Shown here one piece after another: positions 6,367-11,710 of a DNA stretch of 11,710 nucleotides. This DNA comes from Psychrobacter sp. (GTDB taxonomy: Bacteria; Pseudomonadota; Gammaproteobacteria; Pseudomonadales; Moraxellaceae). The stretch lies in assembly GCA_012270355.1 (NCBI GenBank), contig JAAXIL010000059.1, positions 1 to 11,710 on the forward strand, read 5' to 3'. Position numbers and translations under genes: made by a program. Below the pieces are notes generated by a model. It was given only the letters and a program-made list of their open reading frames with translations, did not search any database and had not been told where the DNA came from. Position 1 is the stretch's first letter; each line of letters begins with the position of its first letter.

Positions 6367-8706
6367 TTAGGATTTTTTACGTCCGCCCCGTGAGCGACGA
6401 CGAGATGACGTTTTTTTTGGTTTGTCCTCGGCATCTTGTGAGGCGTTGTTGTCAGACGGTTTTGCTGAGTTAGCGTTAGATGACTTCGTGGATTTTTTTT
6501 GGTTCATTTGACTGGCTTTGAGTTTGGCAATCAGCTCAAAGTCAATTTGTAGCAAGTCCATGTTCACGCCTGCCACTTGCACCCGCACCATATCGCCCAA
6601 GCCGAACAACGTGCCTTTATCTTTGCCGATGAGTTGTTGCTGTTTTTCGTCATAGACAAAATAGTCATCGCCCACGTTAGAAATGTGCACCAGTCCGTCG
6701 ATAAACAACTCAGTCAAGGTGACGAATAAACCAAAATTGGTCACCGTCGTCACCACGCCATCAAATTCTTCGCCCACATGGTCTTTCATATAATGACATT
6801 TGAGCCAGCTTTCGACGAAGCGAGACGCTTGTTCGGCTCGGCGTTCGGTGTCCGACGTTTGTGTGCCCGCTTCGTCTAACGTGAAGTCCATGTCAGGTTG
6901 CTTTTTACCCGTCACTTTGGCTTTGATGGCACGGTGTAGCATGAGGTCTGGATAGCGACGAATGGGCGAGGTGAAGTGAGCGTATTCATCGTAGGCTAAA
7001 CCAAAATGCCCGATGTTGTCAGGGGCATAATTTGCTTGCATCATTGACCGTAACAACATGCTGTGAATGCTAACCGCATCGGGACGCTCTCGAGTGGCAT
7101 CGATAAAGCGTTGGTAATCGGCTTGCGTGGGGTTTTGTTGCGGGAAGTCAATACCGAAATTTTTGGCGTATTCGTGGATTCGCCCTGCTTTTTCGTCGTC
7201 GGGCTTATCGTGGTTGCGATACAACACGGGCAACTCATGTTTTAGGGCAAAGTTTGCCGCACAAGTGTTGGCAAGAAGCATCATTTCTTCAATCAGCTTG
7301 TGCGAATCGCCCCGAGTGCGTGGCACGATGGCATCAATCCCGCCTTCCTCATTAAATTTGATATATGTTTCAGTAGTTTCAAATTCCATCGCATGACGTT
7401 CTTCTCGCTTTTTGCTGAGGACGCCATAAAGCTGGTGCAACACGTCGATGGATTTTTTGACGTCCTTATTGTCCGTCAGCGACTTGGGTACTCGCTCGTT
7501 ATGTCCATCGAAATAGTCATTAACTTGATTGTAGGTCAGGCGAGCTTGCGAGTGCATGACCGCAGGATAAAACTCATAGCCTGTGACGTTGCCCGCTCGA
7601 GACAATTTGATGTCCGCAACCATACACAATCTGTCCACGTTTGGATTGAGCGAGCATAATCCGTTAGACAACACTTCAGGAAGCATCGGCACAACGTGAT
7701 GCGGAAAATAAACCGACGTGCCACGCTCATAGGCCTCGTGGTCAAGGGCAGAATTTGGCGTGACATAATGACTCACGTCGGCAATGGCGACGACCACTCG
7801 ATAGTTTCCGCCCGAGCGTTTTTCGGCAAATACCGCATCGTCAAAATCCCGTGCGTCCTCGCCGTCAATGGTGACCATTGGTAAGTCACGAATGTCGGTG
7901 CGTCCTTTGATGTCTTTGGCAGTCGGCTCATTGTAGCTATTGGCTTGCTTGAGTACCGCCTCAGAAAATTCATGCGGAATGTCATAGTTGAGCAACGTAG
8001 TTTCGATGATGACTTCACGATCGTTGTCGTCGTCCATCACCTCAATCAGTTTGCCCGACGCAAATTCATGTTGGTTGGGAAAGTCGAGAATATCGACCCG
8101 CACAGGCATGCCAACTTTTGCCCCCATGTCATTCACATTCTGCTCAGAGACGGTAATGGGCTGATGCGTATTCGGGCTGGCAAGGCTGACGATATAACCT
8201 TCATCGTCTTTATCGAGTGTGCCAACAAACTGGCTTTGCTGACGCTCGGTTACTTCTAAAATGCGTCCTTCGGTGCGTCCTCGATTGTCGCTCGACGTGC
8301 CGATGGCGTTGACCGTATCGCCATTAAACACCCATCGCATCTGCTTTTCGTGCAAAAACAAATCGGGCATGTCGTCCAGCACCACAAAGCCAAACCCTTT
8401 GGCATGAGCTGAAATCGTACCCGTGACCACGTCGTCTGCACTGACGGCACGATACACCCAAGGACGACCTTCACGGCGAACTTGCCCGTCCCGAGCCATT
8501 GCATTTAGGCGGTTGCCCAACGCCTCAAACCGCTCGGCATCTTCAATGCCAAACACGCCCGCCAATTCTGCTTCGGTCATGCCCTGTTTATCCGCCCCTT
8601 TGTCAGCAAGCGTCTGCAAAATGAGCAAACGGCTGGGAATGGGATTGTCATACTGTTGGGCTTCTTGCGAGGCGTTGGGATCGTTCCAAGTGCTGTTTTT
8701 GGTCAT
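6367..8706 (-). CDS. rnr: Ribonuclease R
   Basis: A 779-residue RNase II superfamily 3'-5' exoribonuclease that degrades structured RNA and takes part in mRNA and rRNA quality control in the cytoplasm. Order of parts: an N-terminal winged-helix region (about residues 22-90, IPSRLLILQTLADKG onward), two cold-shock domains (about 92-235; VTGTISAHAKGFGFVVLDD is the first), the RNB catalytic domain (about 260-600), an S1 domain (about 645-728, GVVTTVTNFGLFVTL) and a Lys/Arg/Ser-rich tail ending SSRRRSRGGRKKS. The active-site motif IDGEDARDFDD supplies D281, D287, D289 and D290, matching E. coli D272, D278, D280 and D281. The length is near the usual 750-820. The ATG at 8706 has only a weak upstream AAG, but a stop codon lies a few codons further up and no better start exists. 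RNase II lacks the N-terminal helix-turn-helix and the basic tail. Confidence 0.97.
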   Translation of the reverse strand: MTKNSTWNDPNASQEAQQYDNPIPSRLLILQTLADKGADKQGMTEAELAGVFGIEDAERFEALGNRLNAMARDGQVRREGRPWVYRAVSADDVVTGTISAHAKGFGFVVLDDMPDLFLHEKQMRWVFNGDTVNAIGTSSDNRGRTEGRILEVTERQQSQFVGTLDKDDEGYIVSLASPNTHQPITVSEQNVNDMGAKVGMPVRVDILDFPNQHEFASGKLIEVMDDDNDREVIIETTLLNYDIPHEFSEAVLKQANSYNEPTAKDIKGRTDIRDLPMVTIDGEDARDFDDAVFAEKRSGGNYRVVVAIADVSHYVTPNSALDHEAYERGTSVYFPHHVVPMLPEVLSNGLCSLNPNVDRLCMVADIKLSRAGNVTGYEFYPAVMHSQARLTYNQVNDYFDGHNERVPKSLTDNKDVKKSIDVLHQLYGVLSKKREERHAMEFETTETYIKFNEEGGIDAIVPRTRGDSHKLIEEMMLLANTCAANFALKHELPVLYRNHDKPDDEKAGRIHEYAKNFGIDFPQQNPTQADYQRFIDATRERPDAVSIHSMLLRSMMQANYAPDNIGHFGLAYDEYAHFTSPIRRYPDLMLHRAIKAKVTGKKQPDMDFTLDEAGTQTSDTERRAEQASRFVESWLKCHYMKDHVGEEFDGVVTTVTNFGLFVTLTELFIDGLVHISNVGDDYFVYDEKQQQLIGKDKGTLFGLGDMVRVQVAGVNMDLLQIDFELIAKLKASQMNQKKSTKSSNANSAKPSDNNASQDAEDKPKKTSSRRRSRGGRKKS

Positions 8707-8731
8707 GGCTTGCCGTATTGTCGTTTATCTT

Positions 8732-8786
8732 AGGAGGTGTAATGCGTTATCTTAGCATAAATGTGGCGGGAATAAGCGATGCTTAA
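8732..8786 (+). other. Very short ORF (14 codons) with a strong Shine-Dalgarno
   Basis: AGGAGGTG (8732-8739) stands just before ATG (8742), which opens a 14-residue frame (MRYLSINVAGISDA) ending TAA at 8784-8786. The match to the anti-Shine-Dalgarno is the best in the window, but the spacing is short (4 nt from AGGAGG) and no plus-strand gene follows for some 690 bp. It may be a small peptide, a leader, or chance sequence in the rnr promoter region. Confidence 0.2.
8749..8757 (-). promoter_or_regulatory. Extended -10 promoter candidate for rnr
   Basis: On the minus strand TGC precedes TAAGAT (complement of 8749-8754), a possible extended -10 about 45 nt upstream of the rnr ATG. No recognisable -35 is present at the right distance. 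No other promoter-like sequence was clearer in the 251-bp gap between rnr and the DUF465 gene. Confidence 0.3.
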
Positions 8787-8888
8787 GTCATCGTGGGGAA
8801 AGTAAGGCTTAAGTTGCTATGCTCTGATACTAGGCTTTGGTACTAGCGGTTTGTTGTTTGGCGATGTGTCATTGACTGTGATTGTCAT

Positions 8889-8921
8889 TAAAAAGAGAAA
8901 ACCCTATCCGTAGATAAGGTT
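8889..8921 (-). terminator. Rho-independent terminator of the DUF465 gene
   Basis: On the minus strand AACCTTATC (complement of 8913-8921), a 4-nt loop and GATAGGGTT (complement of 8900-8908) form a 9-bp stem with one mismatch, followed by TTTCTCTTTTTA (complement of 8888-8899). It lies 37 bp beyond the stop of the DUF465 gene and would separate it from rnr. Confidence 0.65.
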
Positions 8922-8957
8922 CTATAATGTAAACGCTTTAGACTATTGAGCTTTACT

Positions 8958-9185
8958 CTATTCTTCCAAGCTTTTCTCTTGTAAGTAACGCCCAATTTCA
9001 TCTTTTAGGTGCAATTTACGACGCTTTTTCTCTTCGATTTCATCCGATCGGCTGGCGTGCTTCACCACGTCGTTTTCTAATTTATCAATCTCGGTGTCGA
9101 GCTGATTGTGCTCATCAAACATTTTGGCAAAATGCGTGTCGGTATTTTTGAGTTCACTGATGAGGTCACGGTGTTCATGAAACAT
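8958..9185 (-). CDS. YdcH family (DUF465) small coiled-coil protein
   Basis: A 75-residue protein that opens MFHEHRDLISELKNTDTHF, the hallmark of the DUF465/YdcH family, and continues HFAKMFDEHNQLDTEIDKLE to a basic helix (EEKKRRKLHLKDEIGRYLQ). It is predicted to be almost wholly helical with a heptad-like coiled coil and no membrane span or signal. The family function is unknown to me; members are widespread, small cytoplasmic proteins and often stand alone. The start is well supported by AGGA 7 nt upstream (complement of 9193-9196). A likely extended -10 promoter (complement of 9238-9246) precedes it and a terminator follows at 8889-8921, so it appears to be a single-gene unit, divergent from ahpF. 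Confidence 0.9.
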   Translation of the reverse strand: MFHEHRDLISELKNTDTHFAKMFDEHNQLDTEIDKLENDVVKHASRSDEIEEKKRRKLHLKDEIGRYLQEKSLEE

Positions 9186-9237
9186 AACAATTTCCTTGTG
9201 TTGGTTGGTGTTGATGGGGTAACGGGTTGTTGCCTTG

Positions 9238-9246
9238 ATTGTAGCA
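9238..9246 (-). promoter_or_regulatory. Extended -10 promoter candidate for the DUF465 gene
   Basis: On the minus strand TGC followed by TACAAT (complement of 9238-9243) matches an extended -10 with five of six bases. Predicted start is near 9231, about 45 nt before the ATG. The -35 position (complement of about 9261-9266) falls on the first unit of the GGCTA tandem repeat and is poor. Confidence 0.5.
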
Positions 9247-9261
9247 AAAAGTTTGGTAAAA

Positions 9262-9278
9262 AGGCTAGGCTAGGCTAG
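9262..9278. repeat. Pentanucleotide tandem repeat (AGGCT x3)
   Basis: AGGCTAGGCTAGGCTAG is three perfect copies of a 5-base unit plus two bases, followed by a degenerate copy (GTGTAG). It begins at the -35 position of the DUF465 gene promoter and also lies in the shared upstream region of ahpF. Confidence 0.75.
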
Positions 9279-9446
9279 TGTAGCAAGTTTACGAACATGT
9301 ACATTAGTAACGTTTTATAAAATAAAAATATTACCAAAAGTTATTCAGTTAAACAAATCATAGCGTTTGACATTCTCAGATTGTCGCAAGGCGGAAAATT
9401 TTGAATAATAGCGTCATCCCAAACGGTGCATGATAATTCATGTTTT

Positions 9447-9452
9447 TATAAT
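9447..9452 (+). promoter_or_regulatory. -10 element candidate for ahpF
   Basis: A perfect TATAAT (9447-9452) lies 25 nt before the ahpF ATG, giving a short leader that still includes the ribosome-binding site. There is no recognisable -35 at 9424-9429, which fits an activator-dependent promoter. ahpF is OxyR-controlled in many bacteria, but I could not make a convincing OxyR tetranucleotide pattern here. An isolated perfect TTGACA at 9367-9372 has no partner -10. Confidence 0.4.
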
Positions 9453-9477
9453 GATTTACGACTACAAGGAAACTCCT

Positions 9478-11046
9478 ATGTTAGACCAATCTTTACTTGA
9501 CGCCATCAAAAGTTACAGCGAAAAAATGACCCGACCTATCACCTTCGTGTTAGGGGCAGGTGAGCATGATAAACGGGAAGAGCTGGTTGATTTTTTGAGC
9601 AAGATTGCTGCCACAAGCGACAAAATTAATTTTGAAGCCAGTGCGAGCGATGCCAGTTTGCCAAGCCCTATCAGCTTTAAAATCATGACCAATGATTCGG
9701 ATACTGGTATTGTCTTTAGTGGCATCCCCGGTGGACATGAGTTCACCTCGCTAATTCTGGCAATTTTGCAAGCAGGCGGTAGTGAGTTAAAACTTGACGA
9801 AGGCATTCAAAAACTTGTCAAACGCATTAACAAACCGCTTGAATTCCAAACTTATGTTTCGTTATCTTGCCATAACTGTCCAGACGTGGTGCAAGCGTTG
9901 AACCAGTTTGCGTTGCTGAACGACAATATCAGCAATGAGATGATTGATGGGGCATTGTTCCAAGAGCAGGTGGAAGCCAATAACATTCAAGGCGTGCCAG
10001 CCGTATTTTTAAATGGCAAACCCTTTATGAATGGTAAGGTTGACACTGCCAAAATCATCGATAAATTGCAAAATGAATACCCTGATTTGTTAAGCGAGGT
10101 CAGTGAAGACGATGCCGAGCAGTTAGAGCAGCAAGACGTGACCATCATCGGTGGCGGTCCTGCTGGCGTGGCAGCAGCGATTTATACCGCTCGCAAAGGC
10201 TTAAAAGTCGCCATCGTGGCTGACCGCATTGGCGGACAAGTCAAAGACACGCAAGACATCGAAAACCTGATTTCTGTGCCATTGACCACAGGTGGCGAAT
10301 TGTCAGCCAATTTCGACAAGCACCTCAAAGAATATGACATCACGGTCAAAGAACATGTGAGCGTCAAAGAGTTGAGCGAAACGCCAGACGAAAACTACCG
10401 CATCCATCTTAACACTGGCGAGGGGTTTGACACCCGCAGTATCATTTTGGCGACAGGGGCTCAGTGGCGTAAGCTTGGCGTGCCGGGGGAAGAAGAGAAC
10501 ATCGGTAATGGCGTGGCGTACTGCCCACACTGTGATGGTCCTTTCTTCAAAGGCAAAGACGTGGCGGTGATTGGTGGGGGTAACTCAGGCATTGAAGCAG
10601 CACTTGACTTGGCAGGTATCGTTAAGCACGTCACGGTGTTTGAATTTGCCGACTCGCTTAAAGCCGACCAAGTGCTGATTAACAAAGCCAAAGAAAAAGA
10701 CAACATCGACATTTTAACCTCTGTTGCTACGCAAGAGATTAAAGCCACTGATGGTAAAGTGACTTCGATTGTTTATGAAGAGCGTGACACAGGCGAGGTT
10801 AAAGAGCTTGATTTGTCAGCGGTGTTTGTACAAATCGGATTGGTGCCAAACTCAGAATTTGTCAAAGGCTTTGTCGATGTCAACCGCTTTGGCGAAATTG
10901 AGATTGACGAGCGTTGCCAAACTGATCGTAAAGGCATCTTTGCTTGCGGTGACGTGACTACCGTGCCGTTTAAGCAAATTAATATTGCGATGGGCGAGGG
11001 TTCTAAAGCAGCGCTATCAGCCTTTGAATATCTGGTGATGCAGTGA
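9478..11046 (+). CDS. ahpF: Alkyl hydroperoxide reductase subunit F
   Basis: A 522-residue FAD-dependent NADH:disulfide oxidoreductase that passes electrons to the peroxiredoxin AhpC to reduce hydrogen and organic peroxides; the E. coli protein is about the same length (521). The N-terminal half is a tandem thioredoxin-like domain with the redox pair C131-HN-C134 (SCHNCPDVV). A thioredoxin-reductase-like half follows: an FAD-binding Rossmann motif IIGGGPAG (about 223-230), the active disulfide C349-PH-C352 (YCPHCDGPFF), an NADH-binding motif IGGGNSG (365-371) and the FAD contact FACGDVT (C490-G-D). All key residues are intact. AAGGA (9466-9470) 7 nt before the ATG at 9478 fixes this start; an ATG 16 codons earlier has no ribosome-binding site. 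The partner gene ahpC is not next to it within the window. Confidence 0.97.
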   Translation: MLDQSLLDAIKSYSEKMTRPITFVLGAGEHDKREELVDFLSKIAATSDKINFEASASDASLPSPISFKIMTNDSDTGIVFSGIPGGHEFTSLILAILQAGGSELKLDEGIQKLVKRINKPLEFQTYVSLSCHNCPDVVQALNQFALLNDNISNEMIDGALFQEQVEANNIQGVPAVFLNGKPFMNGKVDTAKIIDKLQNEYPDLLSEVSEDDAEQLEQQDVTIIGGGPAGVAAAIYTARKGLKVAIVADRIGGQVKDTQDIENLISVPLTTGGELSANFDKHLKEYDITVKEHVSVKELSETPDENYRIHLNTGEGFDTRSIILATGAQWRKLGVPGEEENIGNGVAYCPHCDGPFFKGKDVAVIGGGNSGIEAALDLAGIVKHVTVFEFADSLKADQVLINKAKEKDNIDILTSVATQEIKATDGKVTSIVYEERDTGEVKELDLSAVFVQIGLVPNSEFVKGFVDVNRFGEIEIDERCQTDRKGIFACGDVTTVPFKQINIAMGEGSKAALSAFEYLVMQ

Positions 11047-11105
11047 TTGAGTTGGCTATTTGAAAAACAGTCCATAAGCATTTTTATCAAAAATCGCTTA
11101 GATTG

Positions 11106-11138
11106 AAAAAAACCACGGTATGATGCCGTGGTTTTTTT
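11106..11138. terminator. Strong bidirectional terminator after ahpF
   Basis: A 13-bp perfect stem (seven A plus CCACGG at 11106-11118 with CCGTGG plus seven T at 11126-11138) has a 7-nt loop. The A/T flanks let it stop transcription from both strands at the convergent ahpF/rpmE2 junction. Confidence 0.93.
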
Positions 11139-11164
11139 CGTGCCTATAATACGAAAAAAAGTTC

Positions 11165-11197
11165 AAAAAAAACACCTCCCAAACAGAGCGGTGTTTT
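11165..11197 (-). terminator. Rho-independent terminator of rpmE2
   Basis: On the minus strand AAAACACC (complement of 11190-11197) pairs with GGTGTTTT (complement of 11169-11176), with possible further pairing inside the 13-nt loop, followed by a run of eight T (complement of 11165-11172). It lies 26 bp past the rpmE2 stop, directly before the ahpF terminator. Confidence 0.82.
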
Positions 11198-11222
11198 CTA
11201 TTCATCAAGCAATAAAATTAGC

Positions 11223-11507
11223 TTATTCGCTATCGTTGTCGTCTGCTTTCTTTTTGCTACGACCAGCAAACGCACCAAAGCGTTTGTTGAAGCTAGCAAC
11301 ACGTCCTTCGTTCGACGTTTTACGTTGTTCGCCCGTGTAGAATGGGTGCGAGGCACTTGAAATATCAAGTGGATAGTAAGGGTACTCTTTACCCTCATAC
11401 TCACGTGTGGCTTTGGTCTTGGCGGTTGAACGGGTCAAAAAGTATACGTCCGCATTGGTATCATGGAACAACACGTCTTGGTATTCAGGGTGAATGTCTT
11501 TACGCAT
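11223..11507 (-). CDS. rpmE2: 50S ribosomal protein L31 type B (zinc-independent)
   Basis: A 94-residue L31 of the type B or C-minus class, a component of the large ribosomal subunit at the intersubunit bridge. It opens [20 protein letters not shown] and contains [19 protein letters not shown] and [11 protein letters not shown], all typical of the class. There is no cysteine anywhere, so the zinc-binding CxxC of standard L31 is absent. The C-terminus has a Lys then Asp/Glu-rich extension ([11 protein letters not shown]). In several bacteria this paralog is switched on under zinc limitation by loss of Zur repression; whether a zinc-binding L31 exists elsewhere in this genome cannot be seen. 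The start is supported by AGGA 8 nt upstream (complement of 11516-11519). It ends at its own terminator (11165-11197), convergent with ahpF. Confidence 0.95.
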   Translation of the reverse strand: MRKDIHPEYQDVLFHDTNADVYFLTRSTAKTKATREYEGKEYPYYPLDISSASHPFYTGEQRKTSNEGRVASFNKRFGAFAGRSKKKADDNDSE

Positions 11508-11527
11508 GGTTAAAATCCTATATCCGA

Positions 11528-11565
11528 TATGTCGCTATGTCATTTGCATAAAATAAGTGACATAG
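11528..11565. promoter_or_regulatory. Palindromic operator candidate upstream of rpmE2
   Basis: CTATGTCA (11535-11542) and TGACATAG (11558-11565) are perfect 8-bp inverted arms 15 nt apart. A further TATGTC copy lies at 11528-11533, so the hexamer occurs three times in 37 bp. It is 28-58 nt upstream of the rpmE2 ATG, where a promoter is expected; the only -35/-10 candidates seen are weak, and the palindrome would overlap them. This is a good position for a repressor such as Zur, but the match to known Zur boxes is only loose. Confidence 0.5.
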
Positions 11566-11710
11566 ACACGTAACTGAGGCACTAATCACAAAAATCGAGT
11601 CACAACAAATAAGCGAACACGCATGCTATCATCGATAAGTGACAACATTTAGCCATCGCATCACTGGCGAATTCCAGTATCCGACACCAAATGTATGGCA
11701 ATTAGCCCAT

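Noticed and set aside
7041..8504. Several open frames of 60-120 codons within rnr on both strands
   Set aside because: They overlap the intact RNase R gene, lack ribosome-binding sites, and their translations show no family features; they arise from codon bias.
8828..8847. Repeated TACTAG hexamers (8828 and 8841)
   Set aside because: Only six bases each, 13 bp apart, with no palindromic extension or clear function.
8923..8928. TATAAT on the plus strand near the DUF465 terminator
   Set aside because: No -35 at the right spacing and no plus-strand gene within 500 bp downstream.
9360..9446. Possible OxyR binding site upstream of ahpF
   Set aside because: ATAG tetramers occur (9408-9411) but the CTAT/ATAG spacing pattern does not continue, so no site can be claimed.
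9430..9477. Upstream ATG extending ahpF by 16 codons
   Set aside because: No ribosome-binding site there, the extension is not part of AhpF, and it would overlap the TATAAT element; 9478 has AAGGA at 7 nt.
11144..11149. TATAAT on the plus strand after ahpF
   Set aside because: It lies between two terminators, has no -35, and no plus-strand gene follows.
11580..11710. End of the window for a start of another gene
   Set aside because: All frames on both strands hit stops quickly and no ribosome-binding site or recognisable protein was seen; only short chance inverted repeats such as ACTGG-N6-CCAGT.

Overview
The window reads as a chromosomal segment from a gammaproteobacterium of the family Moraxellaceae (Moraxella/Faucicola, Psychrobacter or Acinetobacter relatives). 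Three things point there. The ATP synthase beta subunit carries a short [13 protein letters not shown] insertion that I recall from Acinetobacter. The two-component pair closely matches Acinetobacter BfmR/BfmS as I remember it. The remaining proteins are all gammaproteobacterial in type. No sequence search was run, so the genus is an inference. There are no integrases, transposases, tRNAs, rRNAs or CRISPR arrays; this is mostly core chromosome.

Layout. Bases 1-1376 hold the end of the ATP synthase operon (atpD 3' part, atpC) closed by a strong terminator. Bases 1433-3998 hold the envelope-stress/biofilm regulator pair bfmR-bfmS, with its own extended -10 promoter and an intercistronic hairpin. 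Bases 4090-5031 hold a TGA-interrupted small membrane ORF whose stop overlaps the ribosome-binding site of a YbhP-like endonuclease/exonuclease/phosphatase family protein. A bidirectional terminator (5058-5092) then meets a minus-strand block: rnr (RNase R), hupE (HupE/UreJ membrane protein) and a dodecin. A 324-bp spacer with repeats separates hupE from the dodecin. Upstream of rnr lies a second minus-strand gene, a YdcH/DUF465 coiled-coil protein with its own terminator. It is divergent from ahpF (alkyl hydroperoxide reductase flavoprotein, plus strand). ahpF and the minus-strand rpmE2 (zinc-free ribosomal protein L31 type B) converge on two adjacent terminators. A striking palindrome lies upstream of rpmE2.

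Functionally the genes are independent housekeeping and stress modules: energy (atpDC), envelope signalling (bfmRS), RNA decay (rnr), flavin buffering (dodecin), metal uptake (hupE), peroxide defence (ahpF) and a probable zinc-sparing ribosomal protein (rpmE2). No large novel system is evident. The most interesting items are small: the interrupted micro-ORF at 4090-4269, the hairpin between bfmR and bfmS, the operator-like palindrome upstream of rpmE2, and the tandem duplications at the hupE 3' end and in the promoter of the DUF465 gene.
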